Origin: Nematostella vectensis
Lineage: Eukaryota > Cnidaria > Anthozoa > Actiniaria > Edwardsiidae
DNA length: 64,000 nucleotides
Direction of reading: 5' to 3'
Assembly (NCBI RefSeq): GCF_932526225.1
Contig: NC_064037.1
Location: forward strand, 17,708,471 to 17,772,470
Part shown: piece after piece, positions 33,843 through 47,496 of the stretch
Layout of the letters: the number at the start of each line of letters is the position of its first letter
How positions within the stretch are numbered: position 1 is the first letter of the stretch
Notes under the pieces: generated by a model
Told to the model about the DNA's origin: nothing
Seen by the model: the letters and a program-made list of their open reading frames with translations, nothing else
Databases searched by the model: none
Program-made: the position numbers and the translations under genes

Positions 33843-35139
33843 AGCACCCCCTCCAATCCTTTCCACATTGTTTTGATATGCTTCATGACTCCCTACTAAG
33901 GGGAGGGGGCGGGGTGAATACATGGTAAAAGCATTGTATAACAGTTTCAAATCACTCACCATTACAATGGACCATGAAGGTTTGTTGTCAATCCTCAGCA
34001 AAACCTGACAAAAAAAAACAAGTTGTGGAGCACATCAAGCATTGGACCATTATCAGATCTACAGATGCTTATCATATACTTATATGTCCCTTAAGATCCA
34101 CCATACACAAAAATTTGTGCATTTTAAATATTATAAATTACATTTTATATATCTTTAAGTATTATAATTTTTTCTCTGTAAAACCTCTTGAGCCATGCAA
34201 GTTTTTAGTTTTAAACCCTTCAGTAACAACAGCGGCATCGGATTGGTCCCGAGAATGTGCGAAACAGTGTAAAAATGTGTCTGTGTGTGGGTGGGGGGCG
34301 AGGAATGGTGGTTTTAGGGGGAAGAGGGACTACATTCATCTGACAAATTTACCACACGAAAAGTCAAATTTTGAGATTAGAAGACCGCCTGCCCGCATGC
34401 GATAGAATAACTAATCACGGCAATTCTTTTTACGAAACAAATTCTGTAAATAATGATTTTTCTACTTTTTCCCTATCGTACTATCAGAAAAAGAACCGAT
34501 TGCCTGTTAGCTCGAGTTGTTAGAAATTGATTTTTTTACGATTCCTGTTTGGTATATAAGTATGTTTTACACAGAAACCAGAGACAAATGATTTTACGCT
34601 TTTTACGATCAAATGGAAGACCAAGCAAAACACAGAAAATTCATAATTGTATAGCTTATCAATCAAATCCTTGCTAGCTCGCTTTCAACAACCTTACGAG
34701 CAAAAAGTCCTTACACTTAACTTATCTAAAAAGACAATCTAAACAACAAATATGTTTTGGACGGCGTTATGACAAAATATTTCTCTAGTTGCTATCACTA
34801 CTTAGTATTACCCAACAAAAAAAAACACAACACACAAGTCATCGAATCCAACCAAGCAACCATGCGTGCACCGAAACCAATCAAGAATGTACCTATCACA
34901 AAGCATTTGACAAGAGTTGCAATGCTATTCCATGGATCGCTAAACTGGGACTAAGAGCCAAAAAGACGAGGCTTTGTAATAAATTTGTACTTAAGTTTAG
35001 GCAGAACTGACCTCACAGACGACATGATGACAACAACGAGAAATACATCGAAATGTTTGAGCCCTGCACTACCGATTACATGGCTGGTCTGCCCTTTTCA
35101 CTCTCGATAGCACTAATAGTAATATCAGAATGTTGAAGC

Positions 35140-35335
35140 CCGTCTAAAGTGCACGAAACCAACAATATTTCACAGCAATCTTCTCTCGACGCCAGGAGGC
35201 ACGTAATGATTTGCTCCTTTGGCGCGAGCGCGTCACGTGACCTGTGGTTTGATTACTACGATGAAAAGTGAGAGGAGAGGGGTGGTAAGGGAGATCACTA
35301 TATAATACCATCATAACGAATAAAAATAACAATAA
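35140..35335 (-). promoter_or_regulatory. Candidate CaMKK promoter region
   Basis: A short GC-rich patch contains GCGCGAGCGCGTCACGTGACC, with a palindromic GTCACGTGAC (E-box CACGTG) at about 35231-35240. It lies upstream of possible spliced 5' exons of CaMKK. Assignment as promoter is by position and base composition only. Confidence 0.3.
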
Positions 35336-35339
35336 TAAA

Positions 35340-35880
35340 AATAATGATAATGATAATGATAAAAATAATGATAATGATAATGATAATGAAAATGATAATG
35401 ATAATGATAATGATAATGATAATGATAATGATAATGATAATGATAATGATAATGATAATGATAATGATAATGATAATGATAATGATAATGATAATGATAA
35501 TGATAATGATAATGATAATGATAATGATAATGATAATGATAATGATAATGATAATGATAATGATAATGATAATGATAATGATAATGATAATGATAATGAT
35601 AATGATAATGATAATGATAATGATAATGATAATGATAATGATAATGATAATGATAATGATAATGATAATGATAATGATAATGATAATGATAATGATAATG
35701 ATAATGATAATGATAATGATAATGATAATGATAATGATAATGATAATGATAATGATAATGATAATGATAATGATAATGATAATGATAATGATAATGATAA
35801 TGATAATGATAATGATAATGATAATGATAATGATAATGATAATGATAATGATAATGAATGATAATGATAATGATAATGAT
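35340..35880. repeat. (TGATAA)n hexanucleotide microsatellite, about 85 units
   Basis: It is a nearly perfect ATGATA repeat over about 540 bp, with a few AAAATG interruptions at the left end. The frame reading IM repeats is an artefact. Every unit contains TGATAA, which fits the WGATAR consensus of GATA factors. Confidence 0.97.
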
Positions 35881-35929
35881 ATATTATTATGATATATTAT
35901 AATAATAATGAATTATCAGCTAACAGATT

Positions 35930-36060
35930 AGTGATTTTTTGCGCGCAATGCAACTTGGGCCTGGGGCACGATGGGATTTTTTGGCGCCTTCTGATTGGCC
36001 GAGCCGACACACGTTACTCGTGTCTACCCTCCTCTGATTGTGAGAGAAGTGGCGGCCTAG
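35930..36060. promoter_or_regulatory. Promoter-like GC patch with CCAAT box
   Basis: GC-rich sequence (GGGCCTGGGGCACGATGGG, TTTTTTGGCGCC) contains CTGATTGGCC at about 35989-35998, an inverted CCAAT box. It is next to the TGATAA array. No gene could be attached to it, so this is speculative. Confidence 0.25.
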
Positions 36061-36717
36061 ACCCTGTGCAAATCGTGAATACATTTTGTTGTCGACAGTG
36101 TGTTTTACTAAATCGATGTAGGCAATTCTACATTATCATGCGAGAGACATGCAAGACATGACATCTAGGTACTCGAAAGATTTGGGCCCGTATGGACTTG
36201 TTTTTTTACTTAGCCCTACCCCCTCGAGAGTATTTTCGAGGTATGTGAACAAAGCTGTAGGCAAGTTGGACAGACATCTGCTTCTGAGAAGCTACAACGT
36301 CACGTAGCCAAGTCTCAGTCAATACTGCGTAGTCTTTTATCCTTTTTTTCTTCCTTTTTGTTTATAGATTTAGTAATTAGCAGGGGCTGTCCCATCATAA
36401 GTGGGGGGCGAAAGTTGGGGGGAGGGGTGGGTAGTGGTTTCTTCAGGGGGAGGGTGTTGGTTTCAGGGGGGGTGGGTGGTGGTTCAAGAAAGCGGGGAAT
36501 AACCTAGGTTTTTATAAACGAGATTTTAAACTGCTCAACAAATTTGTTGTCGGTTGCATATGTACGTTTATATATAAAGAAACATCCGCGCAGAAAAGTG
36601 GAGGGAGGCGAGGAAGAGTCAGGGGGGACAGGAGAGGGGGTGGCGAGGATGGAGGGAGGTAGAGTCAGTGGGGACAGGAGATGAAGTGGTGAGGAAGGTT
36701 CATGACTTGTTGTCAAG

Positions 36718-37275
36718 GAGCATTCATTCATTATATGTTGTCAAGGAGAATTCATTTATGATATGTTGTCAAGGAGCATCCACTCATGATATGTTGTCAA
36801 GGAGCATTCATTCATGATATGTTGTCAAGGCGCATTCATTCATGATATTTTGTCAAGGAGCATTCATTCATGATATGTTGTCACTAAGGAGCATTCATTC
36901 ATGATACGTTGTCAAGGCGCATTCATTCATGATATTTTGTCAAGGAGCATTCATTGATGATATGTTGTCACTAAGGAGCATTCATTCATGATATGTTGTC
37001 AAGGAGCATTCATTCATGATACGATGTCAAGAAGCATTCATTCATGATATTTTGGCAAGGAGCATTTATTATATGTTGTCAAGGAGAATTCATTGATGAT
37101 ACGTTGTCAAGGAGCATTTATTATATGTTGGCAAGGAGAATTCATTTATGATATGTTGTCAAGGAGCATTCATTCATGATATGTTGTAAAGAAGAATACA
37201 TTCATGATACGTTGTCAAGGAGCATTCATTCATGATATGTTGGCAAGGAGCATTTATTATATGTTGGCAAGGAGC
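36718..37275. repeat. 28-bp minisatellite, about 18 units
   Basis: The unit is ATTCATTCATGATATGTTGT plus CAAGGAGC. Variants include GATACG, CAAGGCGC and shortened units lacking CATTCATG. Purine-rich G-runs at 36400-36480 and 36600-36680 precede it. Confidence 0.9.
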
Positions 37276-38364
37276 GATTTCAAAGTTCGCTTAGAGATTG
37301 CAATTTGACAGTTGAAATCGGGGATTTCGTACTAGAGAGAAGATAACTTTCAATACCCTTGTCTGCATCACGTGCTTCTTTTGATTTTGAAAAATGATGC
37401 TCCTGCATAGCCGTAGCAGGCCTCGAATTATTGGGTGGGGGGGGGAGGGGGGCAAGACACAGAAACATTAACAAAACAGTGGGGGGCACAGCCACGCCCC
37501 TATTGGTCATTTCCCCAAGTGCCCCACTCCCTGCTATGGCGCTGTTCTATTCCATCAAAATCGTTCAGCCCAGCGGTACTTAACAACACTTGACCGATTA
37601 TGGAGCTAAAGGAATGCGGAACACGGGCCTTGCCGTAGATTAAAAAGAGATTCCATCCTTCCTCTCCCAATACAAGCTGGAGGTTTGAGTGATTGGCACG
37701 TCTGACGTCCTAGATCCGATATTTTTGCCGGCTGAAACTATTTTTTCGAGGGAGTGGAGCATAAAACAGAGGAAGGTGAAGATTAAGAGATCATGTCATC
37801 GTGAGCTTGGAAAAAGTGATTGTAGGGTTATTACAACCCAATTTTTTTAATGGGGTTGGTATTCAGCGTGATTATTACATATGATCGAGCTTGCAAAATT
37901 TCATGGGTCTGTTTGCAGTTCCGTGATAGAAGAGCTCCTACTGCGAATTTTTTATTTCTGCATTCCAGGTCTGTTTTTATGGAGTGTGATCCCACGCTTT
38001 TCAGTCCACGGCAAATTATCACTTAATTACCTGGGATCTCTGTTTGTTATCAGTTTCATGGTTCTTTGCCAAGGCCATTGAAACCATCTTCACAGGTGGT
38101 GGTTTCCTGTTCCGAATGCAAGTGTCAGGTTTAGTTGCCACGAGCCATAAGACCTGCAAAAGTAGCGTTGGATTCTTGGAAGTTGCGTCCGTGAGCGTTC
38201 CAGTGTATGTTGACGGTTCCCTCGCCGCGGTGTCATATTTGGTTAACTCTGATAATAAACCACGAAATTCTGAGGCAGTTCTAATCTGCGTGTTCATGAT
38301 TTTAGATATTAGCATATGATGAGTCCGTAATAATTTCTGTCACATATTCGCTCCCCCCCCCCTC

Positions 38365-38395
<31 letters not shown>

Positions 38396-40440
38396 ACAAC
38401 AACAACAACGGAACACATAAACTAAAACCAAACGGGGATGGTTATGTCTGTAACGGTATCCCTGTGTCCAGAGAACAACTAAAATGTAAGCATGATACAA
38501 CTTTATTTTATTAACATTAGAGAGCTTGGTATACCTGTGTGGATTATATAAGCACGGTCCGCAGAGGTCCAATCCGCGTAGGTCCAGTCTCGCAGTCTCA
38601 CTATACATATACATTTTTACATATACATGCTTAGGACAAACTTTTGCCCACTGACTAATCACGCCAGCACGGTGTCCTAATTTTTTTTTTCTACGTTTGC
38701 ATGTAGCACCACTTTCTGCAATAAATACCATAATAAAAATACCATTTTTATTAGAAAAACAATTTTCTGCCAGATACCTACAATACCCCCATACCTGAGG
38801 CCCGATTTCGACCGCTGAAAAATACGACTTGCATCTCTATTAGGTCGGTAGGGAATTAAAATCTAGTGGGAGGGGCATGGACTTGATCCTATATATACCA
38901 ACATCATTAAAGTATTTGTTATTTTTGTATTTTTAGGAAACACAAGATCAATTTGAATTGTTGTCGCGCCGGTCAACATTCACTCAAAGCTCATCTTTAT
39001 TTGTTCATTTACCAAATGACGTCACATCCGTAATTGCATTCTCTCTACTCTGTAGGTGGGCTTGTATATTGTCTCGATGTCATTTCGATAAACGGCAACT
39101 TTTGTTGTTACGACTTTCAATTTGAGCTGAAGGCTTACCCTTAAAATCCGGTAATGCGAAAATAAGCGAATTCTTTGAAATGAAGGAAACATATAATCGT
39201 AATATGACGCAATAGAAACTACTATTTCTGGGAATTCGATCTGTATTCTTGTCACTAGTCTTGTTGAGAGGAGTCCAAACATTTTAACCTTTGCCACTGT
39301 ACTAGCTCTACATGCATTCCGTTTACGTTTTCAAAAAAACGCCTGTCTTCGCTTTTGGGTTAAAAGCTGACCAAAAAATTGCACAAAAATCGTGTTGTCC
39401 TTTAGAGTATCACAATTTAGATAATGTACCACAGGAAGCCTATTCCCTCTAGGGGTACAGACCGTGGTACCTAATAGTACACATACAATATTACTGCTGG
39501 GTTTGTATTGTTGTTCTTTATTTGTTCAAGAGAATGCGGTGGTGAATATGAACAGTTGTACAAAAATAATGGGTTGTTGTTTGTACACACACAAAGAGCG
39601 TTGTGGATTTTTCACCTAACCGGGTTGGTCAAGTGCATATCCATTTCGTTGTACGATTCACCTGTCTGTGTCTGTGTACATTACAAAGGCGAAGCACACG
39701 GAACGACGACGAGTTCCATAATGTGTGTTTGGCTGTTAGAATCGTAGACATTCCTATGGTAAAAAACTACACTTTAGACGCACTCCCAGAGGGGAGGCGG
39801 TAGTGACGGTTGCTATGTTTTGATTTGTAATTAGCAAATTGTTTTCCGTTTGTGAGCAATAATTCCAAAGCCCACTGTGACAGCAAAGTAGCGATTATAT
39901 TAGGGAGTGCTTATCAAATCTCCAACGTTCCTTCCTATAACTAGCCGGGCTTCCGTCCACAATAGTGATAAGAGACTTTCAAGTATTCCATCAAGAGCCG
40001 GAGAATATCTGGGTAATGTTCCGCAAAGACGAGTGAAAGGTTCACTTAAGTGCCGGTACGAAGTTATCTTCTTGAATAAACTACCGCGTTTACAACAAAC
40101 ACTAGGACGCGAGATTGATAACTTTAATTAGGGTTTTATCGCGAGTACGAGTCGTGCCAATCAAACACTGCGTCTATATAGATAGGCGCGCATCTAAATT
40201 GGATCTCATCTTTATTTTAGTGGCTGCGAAGCTAGAAAACCCCGAAACGCAAAAGTAATTTGAAGTAAAATTGGTCAGAAGAAATTTTCTTTAACTTGTT
40301 TTGGATTAACGTTTTGCTAACGGAATACTCGCAGAAAGCTCATATCAAGTTGGAGGTTGCCTCCCTGTGTGAGGGTTCGGAGGAATGCACCGTTGGGGTC
40401 GCTCTTGCTTTTCACTCATCGTGTGACAATCGGACGATAG
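37276..40440. other. Intergenic DNA without recognized genes
   Basis: Contains a G-run with GGGGCGTGGCTGTGCCCC-type words at 37430-37510, a C/A run and (AT)n at 38350-38395, and an AAC repeat at 38395-38410. The frames at 38019-38315 are not convincing. No RNA gene is recognized. Confidence 0.4.
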
Positions 40441-40442
40441 AC

Positions 40443-40475
40443 TGATGACTCAGTATAAAAAGCACGGCAAACGCG
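40443..40475 (+). promoter_or_regulatory. AP-1 site next to a TATA box
   Basis: The sequence TGATGACTCAGTATAAAAAG contains a perfect TGACTCA (AP-1) immediately followed by TATAAAAAG at about 40453. It reads like a core promoter for a plus-strand transcript starting near 40480. No coding sequence was found downstream, so a non-coding RNA or chance are both possible. Confidence 0.3.
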
Positions 40476-42800
40476 CGCCTGGAGATGACGCCTACAAGGC
40501 CCTGGTACAAGTAGTTCTTCCTCTCTATCAACGCGCACAGCTCAGTACAGACTCGCAGTGTTAATGTTTTAATATGTATAAGTGGCATTTCGCTGCCGTG
40601 AGGGAATGCTCTTATCAAAAGCGCTCCATTTTTTCTCCTGACCTCTTTACGACCGATGCATTTCCGGTTATTTCAGAATTAAATTGTTGCCAAGGGACAC
40701 ATAATTCATAAGAAAAGCCATTTCTTTGCACTGGATTTGCGCACAAAGGTGGCAATCTGGCATGCAGTGTTGTAATACCCCTGTAAATAATCTCCGCACA
40801 CAGAGCTCGGCGTATTGCGGAACCACTTAGATCTAAAGTGCGGTTCCAGTTGTTCACCCCCTTGTTTGTGGGAATACCTCTTGAGACTCTTAAGAATATC
40901 TTTTTCCAACTCGGGAAAACTTCTAAGACTCGGAAAAATTAGAAATGGGGTTGATGACTCTCCCCTAATCCTCTTGTGTTATCGTTCAGGACTCTAGATG
41001 CAAAGCTCCTCAAATCCAGCCCTTCAGTGAACATAAAATAAACTTATTAAAGGACGGACTCGGTCCTACTGTTGAGCGCGCAAACCAATCGCTAGAGTAG
41101 GGAACTCCGGCTTTTAGAGGCTGGTATGTCCTAGTATAGGGATTCCAATGACCGTAATATTTTCCCACGCCTCTGTACAACTCTTAGGTGGCAAACCGGA
41201 AAAATGTAACCGCAATATTTATTCTTTCAAATGGTGTTATTTTACTGTTATCGGCAAGTGCTTACGCTCAACCTTGGGATTTTGCTCTTGTGAAAATAAG
41301 AGTTTTGTTATCGGTCGAGCGAGCCCTTTGTCGTGTAGTCTGATTGAGCTTACTTGTCTTTAATGCGAATATATAGGCATAGTATGCAATCAACTTATCT
41401 TCCTTTGTTTGTTTGTTTTAAATAGCTTGTTTACTGTGTTAGATAAATTTTGCGCAATCCGTGGAAACCACTCTGAATAAAAGTTTATACCCAAGGATTT
41501 TTGCTATTCGATCGATCTAAATTGCCAAAAATAACAAGAACAATTTTCAACATTTATTATCCGTCAATGGTAGGTAAATTATGTTCTAATTGTAGCTTTA
41601 AAAATATCATTCCGAGATCTCTTTGAATTTTCCGTCTTTGCAATTCTTTCGAGCGAGACCTTATAGAACATTCCAAATATTTAGTTCGACCTATCGGCAA
41701 CTACCCATTTACCTGTAGCGATGCTGCCAAGTCTAAAAACCATAAAAAACCATTTCACTATCCACCCTAATCCCATATAAACAACTGCTACTAATCCATC
41801 CAAACGAATAAACCTATGAACAACAAACCAGGCATACGCCATGTAAATCTTTACCCTGTGGAATTTATTTTTTTAAAACAACAACTACCAGGGGCAAAAC
41901 GTCACGTTCAAAACAGTAACAAGATTATCATTTTGGAAAATTGGCTCAACTAACTTCTCTATTTTTTCAAGTGTTTTCATTCTAAATATATCATATATAT
42001 ATGTGGATTTGAATGTACAATTTTAGTAGGAATATCTCCTACTTTAACACGTCAGGCATAGCTATTACGTACTGGATTAAAATAGATTTTTTTCCTAGAA
42101 AAATAGAATTTGACGAGAGGCCGAGGTGCGTCGAGCACTCATACACCATTACTATACCAGTCAGCCGCTGAAACATGCGCTAATCTTGACGAACCAGCCA
42201 TAAAGGCATATACCAAGTTTTACATTGTAAAATAGATTATTTTTGTGCAATTGCGGTGAATGGATTCACAACAATACGTTGCTATGGAATATACAAGTCA
42301 TTCTTATTTACGCACCGAAATCAAAGAATCGCGCGACTGATTGAGGCTATCATAATTAGATGCAAATCTAGAACCGACCATTTCGCGCGCTTGCCCTCAT
42401 TATGCAAAACTATTTTCATTCATCGAAACGTCTGTTGTGCAATAACAAGCTTCTAAAGCGACAATGTTCAATAATCAATTAATGGGAAATGTTATTTCAA
42501 AAAATGCAGTCAAAATTTACTAATGGTTTTTAGAGATCGGGCTAAAAGCAAAGCGATCTCAAGACTTTTATAACGCTGAATGTGCGTAAAATTCACAACA
42601 AACAACAGCCCGGCACTAAGAGCAGTGAGAATCAAGGATCACTAAATATATAATAGCCGGTTTCACGTATAAGGAATGTGTAGGTTATCTAAGAAATCCT
42701 TACTTCTACCTCTTTCCTAACAGAATGTGGATATTTACAAGTTAATCTACATGATTTTAATATGAACCCTTGGTTGAACGATCTCGGACGCCGAACGTGT
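40476..42800. other. Intergenic DNA downstream of MYC
   Basis: AT-rich unique sequence with an (AT)n run near 41995. The MYC 3' UTR and poly(A) site should lie at its right end. I see no protein gene. Confidence 0.4.
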
Positions 42801-42801
42801 G

Positions 42802-44030
42802 TTAATTTCGCTTTAGCGCAGAGTACCTTTTCATAAGTTCCTTTTTCCGTTCCTTCTCCTTGTCTAATTCAGCTAACAATTTAGTTTCCTCCTCTTTTAA
42901 TTGTTCAACATAGTCCCGGGCCTTTCGGAGAATTGTCACTTTCGGTGATCGTTCGTTCTCTTCGAGCTCTGGAACCTCCGCTCTCAGCTGATGAAAACTC
43001 GTCTTTAGATCATTCCTTCGTTTCCGCTCGAGGACATTGTGGACGGCTCTTTTGGACTCACAATCATGCTCTTCCTCCGATCCACTACTAACGTGTCGTT
43101 TCGTTTTCGAATGAGAGGTGGTCTGATTCACTGGCTTGGCCCTCACTGCAACCGGTCTCAGCTTTTTCACCGGGGGTTCTTCTTTAGTAGCGGTGGTCGC
43201 CGGCCTTTCATTCAGCTTTCTCTTCGTTTTGATGGTCGGCTTCTCGATTGTGACAACATCTATTTCCTCTTCTGTGAATGAAAAATGATTAACGTATTAG
43301 CTTTGCAGGGAAATTAGAAGCTCTTCAGTAAGAAGCATTAAACCTGACTAGATCACATAAATTTGCTAAATGCACAAATAAATCGGAGAAACCTACATGA
43401 TAACAAAACGGCACTGATCACAACAATAGAGGCCATACACATAATCTTGCACAACTTTTGACCCGTTCGAATTCGTGAATCAAATATCAACATTCGCTTA
43501 CCGGAATCACTGGAGTGTGAGCTGCAAAAGCTCTGTGTATCGTTCATAGGGTATGGAAATACTGTGGAAGGATCTACACAATCTGAACTGATGTATTCAA
43601 CCGGCGGAGGTGTCGAGCACGGCGTCTCGTACAGGTCTTCACTGGGATGTGTCACAAGTTGTCGTAAATCTGTAAACGTTTCATACGCCGATCCATTCCA
43701 CATACAGTCCTGGATTAATTTCGATTTAAGGCTTGAGCAATTCTTCTCTACCGTCGGTGTAGACTGAGCTTCGTCGTCATCTAAGATCTCAGAAACGATC
43801 TGTAGTGTATCTGCTACAGAGGAACTAGAAATCATATGAACCGGTGAATCACAAGGGGACCTTGAGGGAGATCTCGGGGGTGTAGGAAGAAGCTCGAACT
43901 TTTTCCAAATATCCATAGGTACCGTAGCTGTGTAGCTATCGGATTTGTCATCGTCTTTTTCCGGGTGAAAGAAGTATGTCGCGTCCTGGTCCAAAGCAAA
44001 CGGTTTGATTTGTTCAATCTTCACCATCAT
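42802..44030 (-). CDS. MYC: MYC bHLH-leucine-zipper transcription factor, 2 coding exons
   Basis: Exons 43502-44030 and 42802-43271 splice in phase (donor GTAAGC, acceptor TTCACAG) to 332 aa, shorter than vertebrate c-MYC. MYC binds CACGTG E-boxes as a dimer with MAX in the nucleus and controls growth genes. Myc box I is very well kept at residues 38-58 (DIWKKFELLPTPPRSPSR), including the TPP and SP phosphorylation sites. Myc box II is at 103-118 (KLIQDCMWNG). The basic region and helix-loop-helix begin near residue 250 (KRAVHNVLERKRRNDLK), with the His, Glu and Arg that read the E-box. A leucine zipper runs to the end at RYSALKRN. An acidic stretch (SEEEHD) precedes the basic region. The start is the first ATG, two bases into exon 2, directly after the acceptor, followed by a second ATG. 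Upstream exon see 47497. Confidence 0.95.
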
Positions 44031-46360
44031 CCTGTGGAATTTTTTACAAACACAAATTAGTGCAATCAGAAACGGAAATGGCAGCGGCACTCCTCCCCCA
44101 ATCTGAAGGCGTTCCATAGCTGAGACTGTAACGTTATTTGACGCTTTATTCAAGCCTAATAGAACCAAAACAGTATTCGAACAGTCACCTGTTCAAAGCT
44201 AACCAAAACGGCCAACAAATAGACGTATAAAAATCCGGTAGTCCTTTTAAATTGATTAATTCTGCAAGTGATGAATGAATGAAGTTCGTTTGCCAAGAAT
44301 TATCCATAAGCCGGTAAAAATATTTCATTTTTGGCAGCAATCTTCAATCAGTACCTTTGGTGGTAGCTGTACCCAGCAGTATTACTGCTTGTCCGGGTGT
44401 ACCGAAGGTGAGCCGATTTATGCGACTGTCTTCGAAATACTACAGCCTAAAAAGAGGCCGGGTTTGAACTACGATAGAAATTTCAATTCAGTGACAAACA
44501 TTGGTTTTACAATACAATTGTTAATCTTAGCCAATCAAAGCGCGCGAGGTTTTTTCTCCATGGTAACGTCCCGCCTTTAATTACTATTCACGTGACAATT
44601 TGCAGAGTCAGGTCTGCCGGTATGCGAATATTTAGACGAAACTTTGAATATCTTACACCCAAAATAACCTTAACCTTTCGAAAATAATCCCAGCACTCGT
44701 TAACTCAAGGCAGAGGAATACTCGAGAGATAGCTATTTAGACGAAGGATTAGGTGATGTTCAAAAGGTTACTCATATTTTGACGATAGTAATCTATTTAT
44801 AGTACCTTAGAAAAGGGAACGAAAAAAAAATCACCAAAAGGCAAATAAACAGAAGTCCAAAGCCATTTCTAAACAGTATTGTAATTCAATCGTACGAGCT
44901 CTTGTTTATCTTTTAAGCAGTAAAAGTGTTTAACAAATGATTTTTTGTTAAAGTATACTTTTGTTTTAATAAGATTGGGCTTTATTATTGTAATCAATTA
45001 CCGATGTGAGAGGAAATTGTCTGTTTTCCATTTCAACACGAAGGGAAACCCAACGATTAAAAAGTTATTCGAAGTTGGCATCAATTTTTGGCTCGTCACA
45101 GTCGAAGAGGGCAGCTGGTTGACAGCTGTGTTGGTGTAACGCTCGACCTAAACTCACGGGCCGTGCATTCAATACCCTAGTCTCCTCGCAGCCGCATTAA
45201 GGAGACTATCAATACCCAATTCTTCTTGCAAAATGAAGCGGAAACACAATATCTCGACCTTGTATCATCTCAAGGGCCAGATTTTAATCTAAAGAATTAC
45301 ATAACATAACATTTAAAATTTGTAAAGTCAACCTTGGGCTGAGCTTCATCTGTTTTGCGCGGCCTGTGCACATTCTTTCGTTTGTTTGCACACGGCTTTC
45401 CAACAAAAGGGTCGCACGCGCATATCACTTAGGACTTTAGCATTCCTCAGTGATTTCGATGCTTTCAGTGGCAAAAAACATTAGGCTTTTGAAATGCGGA
45501 ATAAAAGGTATTGTAATACAAAACCACAAGAGCCGTTGAGTCTACTGGATTTTGAATTGTTAATATTCGAATCATATAAACGGGGAAGTATCAAACTAAG
45601 AGGTTTAGAAATTGGAACGTGTAACTCAATAAAACGGAAACTAGTCATATCCCAATTTTATGCACTTTACTTAAAAAGCAGCCGAGATTTACAAACATCC
45701 GAACCAAGGTCAATTAGGTCATCCACCGATTAAACGCGCAACGCCGGTCTTAAAATCTTTACATATAGATAAAAAGAACAAACTGTTTACGCTTCAAAGT
45801 AGTGCATTCCTCGCCTGTGGTTAAAATGGAATAAAGCAATCTAGTAAAACAAATGGCGTATCGCCACAGCAGGTTTTGTTCTATTGCAGTAGCATTCTAT
45901 TGCCCTATTGCCTTTTTTACTTTCCGTGAACTTAAAATTTAAAATAACTAGCCGGCAAAGAACTAATTCGTCGTAGATTGTAAGAGATCCAGCATATAAA
46001 TAAGGCTAAATAAATGCGGAAAACGATAGACAGACGGTAAACGAACTTTGTGGTTGTTTAAGAGGCCTTAATGGAACATAATTTATTCTCTCTCTCTCTC
46101 CCCTGTTTTATCGGTGCGACTCTAGATGTCTTCCGTAGTGTTCCAAAGATCGCACGTACTACTACAGCGCGCACTCGCGCCCTGCTGTAACGCAACAGGT
46201 GGCGCTAGCTAAATTACGCGACCACTCTCATTATTTTAGCAAATTTTGAAATTACTTTAACTTGTTGAAAAGAGCGTTCAAGTACTTTTAACAAATCGAC
46301 GCTCTTGTTAGGACGCGAAGACGCTTGGACTGCATATTATCGCAAAACTAACCCGACACC
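44031..46360. other. MYC first intron and flanking DNA
   Basis: This would be intronic if the exon at 47497 is joined to MYC. A (TC)n run lies at 46087-46101, followed by a GC-richer patch (46120-46350) with GCGCGCACTCGCG and CAGGTGGCGCTAGC, which is promoter-like. No protein gene is recognized. Confidence 0.35.
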
Positions 46361-46363
46361 GTA

Positions 46364-46416
46364 ATGTCTGGACATAGCACTCAAATAACTGACATTCCAT
46401 CGCTATCAATCAAAGA
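46364..46416 (+). other. Possible first coding exon of an unidentified plus-strand gene
   Basis: An ATG after ACACCGTA starts a short frame (MSGHSTQITDIPSLSIK) that ends at a strong donor, GTGAGTCC, at 46417. The GC-rich patch just upstream could be its promoter. No downstream exon was identified, so the call is weak. Confidence 0.2.
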
Positions 46417-47496
46417 GTGAGTCCAGGAAGGGACCAGGAAGCTTAACAGGGGGTTTATTGATATTATATTTTTTGTGACAAAAGTTCTGGTTGTTGTGAC
46501 AGAATTTTGCACAATGGTCTAACTATAGATGACTATAAATGTGAGTTTGTGTTTCAGCTTTTCACACTTCACTGTCTAATGAAGTGTCAGTAATTTTCTG
46601 GTAATTATTCTAATTTCATTATCGTTTTATTTCTCGTCAGACTATTTTCTTGATACAAGATTAGCTAAAGGTATCAAGAGCTTGAGTTTTTAGTAGTGTT
46701 TAAGGGACATGTTTACGCTAAAATCCGGCTTTGATCCCATCGCTTTGTGTGTGGTTTTTGTCTTCAGAAAAGAACTAGATTTCAAAATCCTTGTGATATG
46801 CAAGATGTGCAAATTAATTAAGTTTATAAGGCATTTCCTTTTGTCTTGCGGAACTAAAGAATGTATGTATTGTGAACGCTGCGGTTTCTTGTTTTGTAAA
46901 GAGCCGGTCCGTAGATAAGTTCTTAGTCACAATGGTTACTCTTATTATATTGCGGCTTGGAGTCGAGGTGATATTTTTTTGCGTAACACCAACCGTCATC
47001 TATTATGCCGGTTTGTAAACTGGTTTGTGATTGGCCCAAAGGCATACTAATGCATGAAACAAAGTCGAATATTATTTTTGGAGATTGTGTGTGATAATTA
47101 TGCTGATGGAGCCAGTACCCGCGCATCGAATTTCAAAATTGAAATCAACCAAAATTTACTACAAAAGTCACGTGACGGCACACGCCGGGTGACAGGGTTG
47201 AAAAAAATGCAAGTGTGCAATCAAAAGGGGCAATGGAGTGAAATCATATAACAACCCTAATGTTATAGGCCGGTGGCCATAATGATCTACCTCCTCTAAT
47301 TATTTCTGCAAACTTGGAGTATAGTTGAGCAACAAGTATCATATTCATCACACACTGTTCGTAAAGTCGCTTCGTTTAAACATACTAAATATCACAGTTT
47401 TCCCTTTAGAAAGATCAGTTAGGTAATGTCTGTGACCGCCCTTGAGATCCAGGGGAGCGTCCCGCACTGGGTAAAGTTGATAATAAAGCTACTCAC

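Noticed and set aside
35344-35892. 182-aa IM-repeat frame
   Set aside because: Translation of the TGATAA microsatellite.
38019-38319. Overlapping 90-98 aa frames on both strands
   Set aside because: No recognizable domain, no splice context, and no neighbouring exons to support a gene.
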